Origin: Rotaria socialis
Taxonomy: Eukaryota; Rotifera; Eurotatoria; Philodinida; Philodinidae
DNA: 64,000 nucleotides
Assembly (NCBI GenBank): GCA_905331475.1
Contig: CAJNYU010004544.1
Span: forward strand, 85,253 to 149,252
Direction of reading: 5' to 3'
In this document: positions 1-13,074 of the stretch, piece by piece
How positions within the stretch are numbered: the first letter of the stretch is position 1
Layout: each line of letters starts with the position of its first letter
Notes under the pieces: generated by a model
Database searches by the model: none
Told to the model about the DNA's origin: nothing
The model's input: only the letters and a program-made list of their open reading frames with translations
Translations under genes and position numbers: made by a program

Positions 1-703
1 AATTTCTGATCGTTTCGGATTGTCAAGACGGATGTGAATGGAAAGTGTTTCACCAGATAAAATACCGCCTCGCATTAAATATCCCTGCAATCGAATCTTT
101 TTTCGATTTTCATTTGAAAAAGATACTTGTTGCTGTCCCCCTGGTACATAACGAAGATCAACACGAGGAAAAATTGTTAATGGATAAACTTGTTTAGCAT
201 TTGGTTTATACCATGGTTTATCAAGAACAATACGTGCATAATATTTAACATAAGGATATGTGGTTGTTGATGGAATTAATGATGGAGGCAATTGATTAGG
301 CAAAACAAATTGAAATGGCCATGAATACTGACCACGATAGAGAATTATTTCACGCTTAAAATTTCAAAAGAAAATTTCTTCAAAAAAATTCTTTATCTTT
401 TAGTTGAATTTTTACCTGGCCATATTCAGGTTGTACAATAGAAACACGAGATTTTAGAAATGGTACTTGATGATATTTCGTATAATGCTCAGTTTGTTGA
501 TTTCCATTTGCATCACGGCGATGACGCACTTCCTGTGTTGAATATCCAAGTTCACCAACACACTCAAGAAAAATTGCATCTAATTCTAATTTATTTTCTG
601 TATTTTGAAATGAAATATTGCCTGCTATTTGTTCACCAGCAAAATAGAAAAGATTCGGACGATTGAAACTCACTTGAATTTCGCTACTTCCGTTAGCACC
701 CAT
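1..703 (-). CDS. Arrestin domain-containing protein (alpha-arrestin), 5' part
   Basis: Two coding exons are visible: 703-416, starting at an ATG, and 354-1, which runs off the window edge. They are joined by a 61-bp GT-AG intron in phase 0. The first exon reads as the beginning of an arrestin N-terminal beta-sandwich (NRPNLFYFAGEQIAGNI). The second carries the usual alpha-arrestin signature of a Tyr-Ser-Trp-Pro-Phe-Gln-Phe segment followed by LPNQLPPSLI and VKYYARIVLDKPW, then the start of the arrestin C domain. Alpha-arrestins (ARRDC/TXNIP family) act as adaptors that recruit HECT ubiquitin ligases to membrane proteins. The C-terminal tail that would show PPxY ligase-binding motifs lies outside the window, so the exact subfamily is open. 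The gene appears intact as far as it is seen. Confidence 0.85.
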
Positions 704-2361
704 ATTCCTATTATTTAAATTTTTTATTGCTATGATTTACCACACCGTAAATATGACAGTATATGTATATTTACCAAAGAACTCAGCTATGTGAGCATTA
801 AAAGAAGTAAAATATAAGCGTGATTGCATGCATGTGTCACTCAGTCAACATGTTGCTAAGAACACAGAACGGTAACGGATTTTTTCTTGTTATTCTTTTT
901 TCCTCAACATCCAGAAAAGAGAATGCAATCGTAGTTGACGATAAGAATGGCGCTTCTAAAAACAACGAACGTAAAAGAGACACGATCAAAATGATGGTTG
1001 TTGTAACTACCTCTACAAAATGTTACTGGTCGATATTGTGATAAAATATCATGCACGAAAGTTTACATTTTTTCTTTATTGAAACAGGAAAATAATATTA
1101 GAAGAAATGAAAAAAAACTATTTATTAATCATACGCCAAGATTAAAAAAAAAAGATATGACTAATGAATAGTTTAATTCTATTTTATATTTTAGTAGCAA
1201 TAACTATTGACCATATATAATGCGACATCGATTCAAATAGATCTCATTACTAAATTTTATTCTTTGTCATAAAAATGTATATATTTTTGAAGCACATACA
1301 CTTAAAAGTGTTCTTAGTAGTTTTCTATATTTGTTGTCCAGTAAGCAAAAACCATAATTATATACGAAAGAATTTAGCATTTTTTGTAAACCTTTGTAAA
1401 TATCTAATAATTATGGAAAGCTACTCTGCCATACATCGGTCAATATTAATTCAAAATGAAAATCTTGATATGCACAGTGTACACTAATATATATATATAT
1501 ATATGCTTATAGTATTATGATAAGTTATGTAGGACATTGATTTATTCAAACGAGAAAGAGATAATCATAGAAATATCTGACTGTATATGTATATAACTTT
1601 TTTGTAGAAAACTCGTTTTATCAATTTTTTAATTTAAAATTCTGTATTAATTAGGAACAAAATGACCGAAAATTATCTATAAATATTCCATAGATACGTA
1701 TGTTGATTGATATTTTTCCAATGAAAATGACATTTTTAGGAGTTGCCAGAGTCATAATTTTACTGGTCAATACTTTCAGATGATGCCTATAGCGAAAAAT
1801 TTGTCTAGGTAACCAAAAAAACTGTAAGCGAACGCAAGATAAAGATATGTAGAAGGAAAAACAAATAAAATGTAATAACATATTCTTTTTTAAATTAGAA
1901 AAAAAAATGATAGATTCGAATAGATCATTATCATCATCATTAAAATATAATGTATATACATATAATATGTTGAGTTTTTGTTTTTTTTGGTTAACATATT
2001 GAAGAAGGATGAGTAGAATAGGTAAGAAGTTTTTGTCAGACGTTGTTAAGTATAAGTTTTAACATTTTCATCGTTTTCATCGTGGTGCTAGAGATATAAA
2101 GAAAGAAAAGTTTATAAAGAATTCACTAAAAACAGATTTATCAAAGCAGATAAAAGAAATCAAAAGATACTGTCCTGTTTCATATCTGTTTTAATATTAG
2201 CAATGAAAAATGAAAAACTATTCTAAATATTAAGATTTAGAAAATCAGAATAGAAACAAAATATGTATCCGTTAATCACTAATCTAGAGCGATTAATTAT
2301 TGATAAAAAGAAAAAAAAATTACATACATAGATATACATGATTTAGAAAAGATTAAACTAA
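704..2361. other. Intergenic, 1.66 kb
   Basis: AT-rich spacer upstream of the arrestin gene and downstream of the doublecortin gene, both on the minus strand. It includes a short (TA)n tract near 1486-1504 and many A or T homopolymers. The open frames here are short, lack coding character and match no family I recognise. The promoter of the arrestin gene should lie in the left part. Confidence 0.6.
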
Positions 2362-5300
2362 CTAATAAAAAAGAATAACCTTTTCGTTTGTTTCTTCTTT
2401 TTTGCTTTCTACTAACAAAGCTTCTCTTATGGCTCGTTCAACTGTTAAATCAGCTAACGGCTCAATCGTATTGTCGAGTGACTACAGATGATAACACAAA
2501 AAGCAGATTTTTTTTTTTGATAATGCAATAAGAAGTACAAAAATGAAAGCGTTCACCTCATTTGGTTGTGATTCGTGATAATGTTGATTCAATTTATTTT
2601 CCTCGTGCTTATGTGCCTCACGTTGTTGTTGATCATGATTATTGATTAATTTGTCAGTATTTCGCTGCTTTTCAATATGACTATGTTTACGTGAAATATA
2701 GCCACGAACATGTGATTGAATGACAGTTGCAGCATGATTCTCATTATCTCTGTTAGGCTATAAAGAAGTTTTATAAGCTCACTCTCACGCAAATGCACAT
2801 GTGTTTAAATATTAGTAAAACAAAATCAATCGAATTTCAATGGATTACAATTATACCTGTGAACTTGGTGAGCCAAGTGGTTTGTGATGAGTTGAATGAG
2901 ACATTTGTTGTTCATTTTGATCATGGATTATTCCATCATCTATTGGTAATGGTGCCGGTGGTGTATGACGTTGATAATCATCGTCAAAACCTTTACCATT
3001 TGTATTATCATGATGATTATTCTTCTGATGATGGCCATTATTCATTCCAAATCTATTGTTAATTTTGTCATCATCATCATGATGATCTTCGTAAGTTTTT
3101 GGTGGAGTCTAAGTGAAGAAGAAAAAGAAACAAGCAAATTGAAAATTACCGTTTTATTTTCAGTCAATGCAGTATACTTTTACTGATCGTAGTGATGGTA
3201 GTAGTGGTGGTGGTGGTGAACGTTGAGGTGAATCAGTAAAATTTCGATTGGACTTTGGTTGACTTGGCGGTTGATGATGGCGACGTGGTGTTTTCTAGAT
3301 AATAAATAAGATTAATAGGGATATCAATTTTCATTAAGGATATAGAAAAATGAATTAGCTTACTCCTGCATTGCCAAATAAATTCTCGTCCTAAAAGTAT
3401 AAACAAAAAGCTTATCGATTTTAGCAATTTTTATAACTTACTTCAACAGTTTCAACTTCTCGATAATCTACAGGCAAATCGACTTTTGTATCATGTGTTT
3501 CATCAATTTCACGTACATGTTCACGATGATTTAAACGACCTTTATAAATACCTCCGTCATCTAAAGAAATTTTTGAAAAGAATAGTTTCAGTGTTTTTGT
3601 CTAATATAACCTCGATCAAGATCTGTTTCTTTAGTCGGACCACGTCGATGTTGTTGAGGTTTATTATTGAAAAAGTCATATTCTTCTCGAACAGGACGTC
3701 GTCTTAGAATATAATAGTTAATTTAAAATATACATAATTAAACTAACTTACTGTCCACCATGTTCAACACTTCCGTGCGAATTTGCTGTTGTTGTATGTG
3801 TATTTGTTCCATCCGATCTTGTATATCTATATAACGAAAAAAACATGATTAAATAATAGAGATCAATGAAAATTTATCGACGTATTAATTTGAAAATCTA
3901 CGAAGGAGAAGAAGAAAAAGAACAAGAAGAAGAAGTAAATCATGGTAATTTATGTTGTCTTTGTAATTTCGCATTTCAACACTCAATCGTCTGTTGATTA
4001 GAATAGAGAATAGCATCGCCGGCAGTTGAAGATATTTATTATTAAATAATACCTGTGTTGAATGGAATGAAGCATGTCTGGCGGTGGATGATTATCATTA
4101 TAATCTTCTAGTCTCGTTTGACGGGTAGATAATCTTATTCGAGCACGATCACTACAAAAATTTACGAGATACTTTTGCCTGAATGAAGATCATGCGACTT
4201 GATATAAATAATTAACTACATGTGTATCAATACAATTCTAAGAACATTACACACTTTTTTGTTTTTTTTTTGTAAATTAGTACGGATAGTCTGTTTTTTA
4301 TTGCTTATCTACCGATGCAAATAACACGCTACTATTTGCTGTGTTATATCACATCGGGTATCCTAATACATACCCAGAAAATTGATAATTCGATCTAATT
4401 TAATGGGAAAGAAAGACATGTTGAGATTAAAAAGAACATCAAATGCATTAATAGTCTTATGTTAAATATGCTTTTGCTTTAATGAATTATTTACAACTTA
4501 GACAAGCAAAATGTATCAGTTTCTACTTACGATTTTCTTGACATTTTTGGTGATGAATTTGGACTAATGGATTTTGGATCGGGATATTCAATACGTTTGA
4601 AACGTTCTTTTCCTGCTGCAACGTACATGCCATTGAATTCAAGTTGTTGAGCTGATGTTATTAATTCTCCATTCATTGCATACAACCTGAATAAAAACAC
4701 ATTTGTTCTTATGATATAAAAATCAATCATAAGACTCATGTAAATACTTCAATACAGCCGAATATGATAGGGATACTTTTCTAGTAACTTCGTCAAGAAC
4801 TGATTCCCAATTTTGTAATGTTGGCTTAACTAGAAGAACTTTTGATGGCAATGTTAAAGGATCACCATTTCGGTAGGCACTAAAAATGAAATAATAATCA
4901 GATTTGATAGATGAAAAAAAAAAGAACAAAATAACTACTTACTAAATAATAACATTTTCTGATCGAGATAATTTTAATGCTCTTCCTTCAACGTCAAAAC
5001 GTCGAACAGGTGGTAGCTAGAGAGCAACAAAAAATAGAAAATTTAACATTTTACGTTTTTTATAATGACTTGAACAAGATCACATTTCGATGAGGAAACT
5101 TAACTTTTGAAGTTATTATATAATAATAACAATCTATACTCATATTTTCTTCAATCATCAGTGCACTTATCTCTACTAATATCTGTGATACTCTAAGGAG
5201 ATTTAAAAAAAAGGATTAACTCAATATTTAATCAAAATAAGTATAAATTCTATCGTTCTCAATAAGTATATTGATGAATAAATAGAATTTATATATAGAT

Positions 5301-5786
5301 ACATATATATTATTCTGTATTAGTTATACTTACTCTATATTGTCCTCGTTCTTTACTTTGAACTCGTTTACCATCTGCAATATCAAGATAACTAAAACAA
5401 AATCATTTAAATGAATCTTGTCAAAAACTAATTTGTTCACATTCTTACTGAAGCTTTTTAAATTTTTCACCTCCAGATGCAACATAAGTTCGATGGTCTT
5501 CGAGCTCAGATATATCATGTAATCGCGTACCACTTTTAGGTGTGTAGATACATCTTACTGCACCAAAATTTGCTCTTAATGCTTGTGATGCATCGTCTAA
5601 TAAAACATCGAGCATTGGATATTTGCGTTGATTTATAACAAATGAACGTCCAGGAAAAAATGAATCTCCATTTCTCATTAATTTTATAGCTCGACCATGT
5701 TCAAGAGTTGATGCACGCTGTTGTTGTTGCTGTTGCTGTTGTTGAGAGTCATTCTGACCATGATGTGGATCATATTCAGTGATCAT
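2362..5786 (-). CDS. Tandem doublecortin-domain protein with C-terminal IQ motif (DCDC2-like)
   Basis: Fourteen exons splice in frame to about 617 residues: 5786-5449, 5391-5334, 5016-4943, 4879-4748, 4686-4531, 4151-4053, 3826-3752, 3702-3611, 3560-3442, 3390-3364 (a 27-nt microexon), 3294-3184, 3108-2857, 2757-2557, 2481-2362. After a poly-Gln N-terminus come two DCX domains. The first (about residues 35-135) contains GDSFFPGRSFVINQRKYP and TPKSGTRLHDISELEDHRTY. The second (about 137-250) contains RNGDPLTLPSKVLLVKP and LYAMNGELITSAQQLEF. A long polar, His/Pro-rich tail follows, with an IQ motif (ATVIQSHVRGYISRK) in the penultimate exon. Tandem DCX domains bind microtubules, and DCDC2-type proteins act in neurons and cilia. 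The IQ motif suggests calmodulin binding. Microtubule role is inferred from the family. The stop was chosen as the first in-frame TAG; a further 3' exon cannot be excluded. Confidence 0.88.
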
Positions 5787-8700
5787 TTTGTAGAAAGGAT
5801 TTTAATATATATGCGTGTATATGTATGAATGTATGAGATCGAAATGAAGAGAGAGAAGAAGAAAAAAGACGAAAAAGTAAATGATGATGAAACTATGATG
5901 ATGTGAAGTAAGAAGCCCAAAAATAAGCGTCAAGACAAGAAATAAGTTGTGGTCGTGATGCTGAATGTAAGAGTATATTGGTCTTTGTTATCGTCATCGC
6001 CAAGTATCAATCTGAAAGAAGAATAAGAACAAATAAAATTTCTGGTGCTGTAGAATAAAATGCTTTAGATAGGCTTCAGTAGGTCAGTCAGACTTACACT
6101 TTTATGAAATCATTATTTCATATTAACTAAAAGCTAGGATATTGCTCGTTGTATTTTTTACACTTACTTCTGAAATTTTATCGTTAATCAAGTATAAACT
6201 TCAACTCAGGTTATTTGCTTTTGCCAATTCGTCTCGTAGCAAACAATTCTAAGGTTGCCTGATCAATGTTTTGTAAACAGAAAATGCGGCCAACTCTCTT
6301 TTTCTACTATCGATCGGCTGATAGGTGGATGTACGGTACAAAGAGCAACAAAAAATCAAATCAGTCAAATATATGCGTGTGTAACAGAACGCTTTTCTAG
6401 TTTTCTTTCTTTCTCTTTTTCACTAAATCAACGAACTTCATATGAATTTGTTTAATAGAATTTCTTTTAGACAAATAATATACGTAATGAACAACTCACA
6501 AATATCTAACCATAAAATTATCAGTAGCTATTTAATAGTGAAAATCTCAAGGGATAATTAATCTGAAGAGGGCTTTTTTCTTATTTGGAAATTTAACTGC
6601 TATAACCTTCACTTTGTAATCGATTTGTTTATATAGCAATTATATTTTTCATTCTCGCCGTTCTCTTTTTTCTCTCTCGTCATTTATATGCCAAATCTGA
6701 AAGTGTGTTGGTCTCCTCCGGTGTATGTGCGAGCGAGCGTCTCGTTTTTTGAACAACAACACAAGGCTCAGTTGCATAGCAACATTGTGTATGTGTATTG
6801 TTCCAATAATTACTTGCGCGAAAATATAATGCTCTTTTACGCGAACGGCAAAGAGAACATCTTGAGAGCACCATAGTATAGAAGGTGTATGCAATGCTGT
6901 AGCGACGGACTGTTGTCAAGAGGAAGAGAGAGACCGAAAAGAGAGGAGAAGAGAGGAAGGACGAAAAAATGATATGACGACAACGATGACAACGATCATC
7001 TCATCGTTACTACTTTGTCTTTTATTTTCTGTCTCAGTATTTTTTTTTAGACTATGAAAAAAAGCGAAAAGGATCAAGCTCAATGGTAAACAAATAAGAT
7101 GATCATCGCTAACAAGTCTATTCGTAGTCTGTATAAAATCTAAAATGATGTAGATGAATTATGAATCTATTCATAAATAGGTGCAATCATGCAAATAAAT
7201 CGAATTTCATGATGATAAATGAATGCAAAGTAAATATGAGAGAGTTATAGTTACGAAGAAAATGCAAAATGAGAAAATACGCAAGTCCTTATTTTACAAG
7301 AGGCAATAAAAGAATTTGAATTGAGAAGCAAAAAAAGCGAATGTCGCCAATTTTATACATCTCTTTACTCTCAAAGCCGTGTTGGTTCATTTATTTTACC
7401 TCTTTTGTTTCTTATTCAAAAAAAAACTTTTTCTCGAAATACATGTATTTCAATCATTTCAACATTTATGAGTCGTTTATTTACTAACTCATGCCATTGA
7501 AAAGTTCAAATTAATTTTAAATTTTAAGAAATTCTGAATCATGTTTTTAATATTGTTATCTTCTAATATGCATAAAACTGACCTGAACTGTATATGAAAG
7601 GCGTTAGTAATGTAATGATAAGCATATGATATATGTTAACAATTAAGTTCATAGGTCATATCTACGATAAATTTAACAACGAAAACATTTCATTACATTG
7701 GTTATGTAAACATTAGTGTGAATAGAAACAGCCGAAATAAATTTAAAAAAAGTAAAATAAAGAATATGTGTGATTTTGGAACGATATATGCGCCTTCGCG
7801 AATAGTCGTAACGATTTCTTTCTCTCCTATTTGATTCTCTTGTTCACGGTACACTTCTGAACAAGGAACGGTAATAGGATTTTCACTTTTTTCCTCTTTT
7901 ATTTCTTTTTCTTTCAAGCTCGTAGCGTGTGCTTTTGTTTGTGTGTGCACGAGTCTTTGTCTTTTTGTTGGTGTTTCAACTTTGAGATGATTGTAAAAGA
8001 AGAAAAGAAAAGTATTTTTTTAATGGAACATAAGAAATAAACTGTACGATTGGTATTCGTTAAGAAGGAAAAAAATCCTCGAATAAAATACGAATAAATA
8101 ATACTATTCTGAGCAAAAAATAGAAAAGCTTCTTTTTCTATGATAATACCGATATATGCACGAGTGAAGATTTCTAAATCAAAAAAAGAAGCAACAACAC
8201 AGGGCACGCATGCACAGCAGATGAAATTTTTTTTATAGCGTGATATGATTTGAATTTAATCAGGGTATAAAATACTTCAGGGACGCTTGTCTTTCATTTG
8301 TAGGTTTATTCAATTTTACAAAAATAAATAAATAAAATGATCCTGAAACAAGCAAGGAAAACTCTCTCACACTCACACACTTGAGTTTACTTTTAAAAAA
8401 GTTGTTATCACAGTCGTCGCCAATTGTTCAAACTCAATTAACCTTTTTTTTTTCTTTCTTAATGATTTAACACGGAATGGTCATAAGGACGTGCTGAATA
8501 TTATGCTTACCTCATTTGTTTGAATGTCAGTCAGTGGAGAAAAAAAACGTTCGATGAATTTTTATTTGATGCTTCAATTTAAATGAAGGTAACCGCGTCA
8601 CTACAACAAAGCAACCTACCAATTTTTTTAATTGTGCTACAGAAATGTCGTTCATCACCATTCGGTTGCGAATAGTGAATCAAAAGAAAAGCATTTTATA

Positions 8701-10022
8701 CAAGTCTTTAAAAAAAACGTCTGTCAACATCTACGCTCGTCCATTTTTATTTTATATTGGTTACTTATCAGCCAAAATTGCTCTTTTTTTCTCTTTCTTT
8801 TTTCTGTCTGTCATCTACATTAACAGTTAAAAATCACTCCAACAGGCTCGCATTCAAGTCGAAAATAGGCATTGTATATATGCCTATAGGTTGTGCACAA
8901 TAATCTGAAGAAATCAGTATTAGCATACAGAATATATATATATATATATATATAAAGTATCATTTGTTAATAAAGACAAAAAATCTTACTTAGTGGTTTA
9001 GTCAATTTATTACGCGTTTTTTTTGTTCTTTATTTTTTGTTATAATCACTAATGCTTGGTTGTCATGTAGTGCTATTAAAGCGATGCAACAAAATAAATA
9101 CTTGTAAGAGAAGATGTTGATAAGATAAGGTAAGTGTGATAGATATTTATTGCAGTTCTATTACATTTAAATAATGTTTTATTCCTTTTATTTGTTTACT
9201 TTTTTCTATAATTATTTTTAGTTAGAAAGAATAAAATAAAGAAAGTTTTTGATCTCTTCTTATTTAAGACGAATTAAACGATAAGATGGATGACTTTCAG
9301 ACATATTGCTTATGTAGGTTACATATTCTTTTGTCTTGGCTTCGTTTAAAAGAAGAATGATTGTGTAGTCTAGAAATAATCGTTACGAGAGGGTAGATTC
9401 TTTTTGTAAATTACAGACATTCTTTAATAAAACAGAATCATGTTGTAACTGTGGTTTCTAAGCTGTTGTTTTTTTAATTATGAAAATAAGGTAGGGCAAT
9501 TTGTCTCATTATGCATTGCTTAGAAACTATGTTTTTCTGATTTCCATGGATCCAGTATTTATTTTAGTAGTAGTGCCGATACAGGTAAGCAAAACATTAT
9601 TTTCATTGTTGACATAAATCATTGTTACTACACAAGTATTCACATAAAAACAAACTGAATTGTTAATAAAGAAAAGAAACACTTGTATTGAATAATTTTC
9701 TTTGATACACATTATGCTGTTTCGTATCTGATTGCATCAATTTTTAGCCATTAAAAATTTGACTCTTTCATGCAAAAAGAAAATACTATCTTACTTATAA
9801 ATAGTGTATTATATTATCTAAAGATTATTCGTTTTTATGCAATCGAATAAATAAAGAGAGAAAGATTCGTGTTCTATTAGATATCATTCTTACTGTTAGA
9901 ATTATTTACATGCGTGAAAGGCAATTGAATATTGAACAACGCATTATATCTAGATAAGAGGGAGAGAGGGAGCGAAGAAAGATAGGAGACAGAATAATCA
10001 CACATATTCAATTTTAAAATCA
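5787..10022. other. Gene-poor stretch, 4.2 kb
   Basis: No gene supported. The part next to 5787 has purine-rich GA tracts and is probably the promoter and 5' untranslated region of the doublecortin gene. A (TA)n tract lies at about 8935-8953. At about 8262-8290 there is a TATA-like word (GGGTATAAAATACTTCAG), but no coding region follows it on either strand. Open frames of 60-97 codons in this stretch have low-complexity, AT-driven composition. Confidence 0.5.
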
Positions 10023-12234
10023 CTATGCAATGGAATTAAACATATTCGTTGTTGTATAGCCAAGATCACTTGCTAATTCACCAATGTGTGAAGGACTGAG
10101 AGAAAAAAGATCATAAGTAAACATTTCATTTTTGTTTTTTGCCATTGATAATGATGATGTATCAATTAATTGATGTCGTTTAAAGAAACGAACAAATATA
10201 ATAAGATCATTCATGGAGTTTAATTGAAAACGTTTATAAATATATATTAATTTGTAACGTAAATCATCGTTAGTAAGACTAGTTGGTAAATCTTCATCAT
10301 CGTTACCATCGTCTATTGATGTATCACTATCATTCATATCTACTTGGTCAGATTGAACGATTGGATTTGATGAAATTTGTATTGGTTGAATCAGAATTTG
10401 TTCATGAGCTAAATTCGAATAATAGAACAATAAAAAATTTTCTTTGTCTTTTAGATTGAATAGTTACGTGAATCAGATTTATCTGAACGTCGACAAGGAT
10501 TATCATCAATATCCATTGAAGCTTGACTATGATTATTTTCATTTTGAAAGACATGAGTGAATGGTGAATTAGACGCTGATGGTTGAGATATACCACTAGA
10601 TGACGATGATAATGATGATGATGATGATAAAATAGTTGAATTAATAGGAAGATCGATTTGGGATTGAGAAGGACTGCAAAAAAGTTTAGGAAGAGTTGAC
10701 TTTTTAGTTTTTGTTAATGGCTTATTAGGTGACGATGAAGAACGATTTGATTGGTCATGTTGAGATGAATTCGAAGATTGATGTATTGAATGTTCTAGAT
10801 TTCACGATAAAATATTTTTCTTATTTATATTTTGAAAATTACTTTTAGAAATATTAGCTTTGCCTGAAGAATTGCTATTAGTAGAACTATTAATAGATGA
10901 TGAAGAACGATCTTGTTTCGCATTAGATTGAGTTGTAGATAATACTAATTGTTGTTTTTGTGAATTCTTTGAAAAAATAATACTATTTACATGTACGCAA
11001 GAAAAAACGATTTACTATTATCTTACTCGAATCGAATTTCGATTTGTCGAAGAAGAAGATATCGATGGACGAGACTTTTTTTCTACAATTGTAGACGACG
11101 GTCGTGTCGGTACAGGTTTTCTGGGAATTTTTTTAAGATTAGTAATTGGAACTGATGTATTAGTATTATTGGAACAAGTATTAGTTGATGATGATGATGA
11201 TGATGATCGTGATTGTGATAATAGCTCTTGTTTAATAATATTGTTTGAAGGTGATTTAACAATCGAAGTTACTGTCTGTTCTGTTTTATTTGAAGGCTTC
11301 GAAGGATTTTTATTGATTGTTTTCTTTGGTCCATTTTGTAGATTTGTTACCAATTTACTTTTTGATGGAGAAGTAATAGGTTCTTTCTTTTTTATGCTAC
11401 TTATTGTCGATTGAATGGAATTTGTAATATCATTGGTTGATTGTGATTTAACTAATTTTGTTGATGTTCGCACTTTAGATAATGATAAATCTAAAAATTT
11501 AGTTAGATAAAAATAAAGAAACAAACGTTTTTTTAGAAATTTTCTTACTTTCAGTATTATCTTTCGCAATAATTGTTTGATTTGATTCTTTTATTGGTAA
11601 GATTTTAGAAACTTTTCCTTCTATTACAGAGGAAGATTTATATGACACGAATTTAGATTTTTTACTATTAACTATTGTTTTACTAAGACTGTCATTCTTA
11701 ATTACTGATTGTACTTTTTTGTTTTTAATATCATTTGTTGATTGTTCAAGTTTTACTTTTTTATTGTTAACAACATTTACTGTAGGCGCTGGTGAAATAG
11801 GTCTTTTCTGCTGTGGAGAATGACGAATGACTGTTTCACGTGTTAATACTTGTCCTTCGTCTGTATCACTCGCATCGGTATCTGTATTATTCGAAGCTAT
11901 TGGGCCACTATCGACTATTTTCTAAATATATAGAAACAAGGAATGAACTAATGAAGTAACAAGTTCAAAACTTACAACAACAGTTAAACGACAAACCCTG
12001 CTATGTTCTTTATTTTTATTGCTCATTTTCTTTTTCTTCTTAAAGACTCGCGGCAAAAAGTAATAGTATTAGGAGAGAGAATAAAAATTGGTTGATTTTA
12101 TTACGAATATAGTTTTTTTTGAGTCATTTTGCACAGCTGATGTATGCCGTTTTTTTTTCTTTTCTTTCCTTACCGATTGCAAAAGAAAACCTTACTGGAG
12201 TGGGGGGGGGGGGGGGGGGGGGGGNNNNNNNNNN

Positions 12235-12299
<65 letters not shown>

Positions 12300-13074
12300 A
12301 ATATTCCCCACATGACGATGTTTTATCATGAGCCTATTTTAAGTGGGAGAAAGAAATAAGCCATGTTAAGGACACACGCCTTTGTATTCATCTATCATTG
12401 AGATAACAAAGAAAAATTTCCAACTCACTCCGCCAGCAGCAAGAATCTTTTGACGAAATTCACAATCAGGATTGCGAAAGGTACAGCGATATTTTCGTAC
12501 GTAGCTTTGCTTTTGTCGAAACGGATGTCCATCGATACTTTTATGTAAATCAAGATCGTATTCAATACGAAATGTTTTCGGTTTGTTTTTGGTTTTGAAA
12601 TATATTTCGATTGGCTATAAATAAATATATCAAAATAATGTAAAAAAAAGCATTAAAAAAAAGAAAAACATTACTACTTACTAGATGAAAGCCAGCATAG
12701 CCAGTTTCTTGAATAGCAAATGGTGTTGATTTTAATTCTATATGTTATTTCGCATAAACGTAAATATAGTAATATATGTATATATTGACTTAAATATCAG
12801 TTTACCACGTTTATGATTAGGATATTCAGGATGAAGATGAAATATGCAACGCTGTATTAAACAACTTAAATCACCATTAACATCAGCGGAACGTAAATAT
12901 ATTTTCCAATCGTGAGTACGTGGTGGATTATGAAGAGTTGTAGCTTCAGATCGAATTATTGAACTATGTCCGACTTCAAAATCGATTTCAACAATCTATT
13001 TACAAATAAAATGGAGAACTTAGTTTTTCCATCAACGAACAACAAACCTCGCAGGCGTCATCGTGATCACTCAT
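10023..13074 (-). CDS. MLLT3: AF9/ENL orthologue (YEATS-domain, super elongation complex)
   Basis: Ten exons splice in frame to about 731 residues: 13074-13048, 12995-12806, 12737-12682, 12614-12429, 12038-11976, 11921-11549, 11490-11027, 10966-10843, 10794-10468, 10408-10023. Residues about 10-153 form a YEATS domain, with HDWKIYLRSADVNGD and the acyl-lysine pocket motif ETGYAGFHLPIEIYF. The middle (about 155-600) is Lys- and Ser-rich and disordered, beginning with a KKKKMSNKNK basic patch. The C-terminus has the ANC1-homology fold signature, with FTYDLFSLSPSHIGELASDL aligning to the AF9 end. In animals AF9/ENL reads acetylated or crotonylated histone H3 and recruits AF4/P-TEFb or DOT1L in the nucleus. 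One gene here probably represents the ancestor of both vertebrate paralogues. The intron between exons 4 and 5 contains an assembly gap, so a missing exon there cannot be excluded. Confidence 0.93.
12202..12296. other. Assembly gap: poly-G, ten N, poly-C
   Basis: A run of 23 G (12202-12224), ten N (12225-12234) and 62 C (12235-12296) inside an AF9/ENL intron (12039-12428). No real sequence of the flanks is shared across the gap. The mirror arrangement of G then C is what two opposing reads with spurious G tails would give, so these homopolymers are more likely artefact than genome. Apparent glycine/proline-rich reading frames through it are meaningless. Confidence 0.9.

Noticed and set aside
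8258..8300. TATA-like word in the 5.8-10 kb spacer
   Set aside because: No transcript or coding region follows on either strand; AT-rich sequence makes such words common.
12088..12359. Open frames with poly-Gly and poly-Pro
   Set aside because: They are translations of the poly-G/N/poly-C gap and have no biological meaning.
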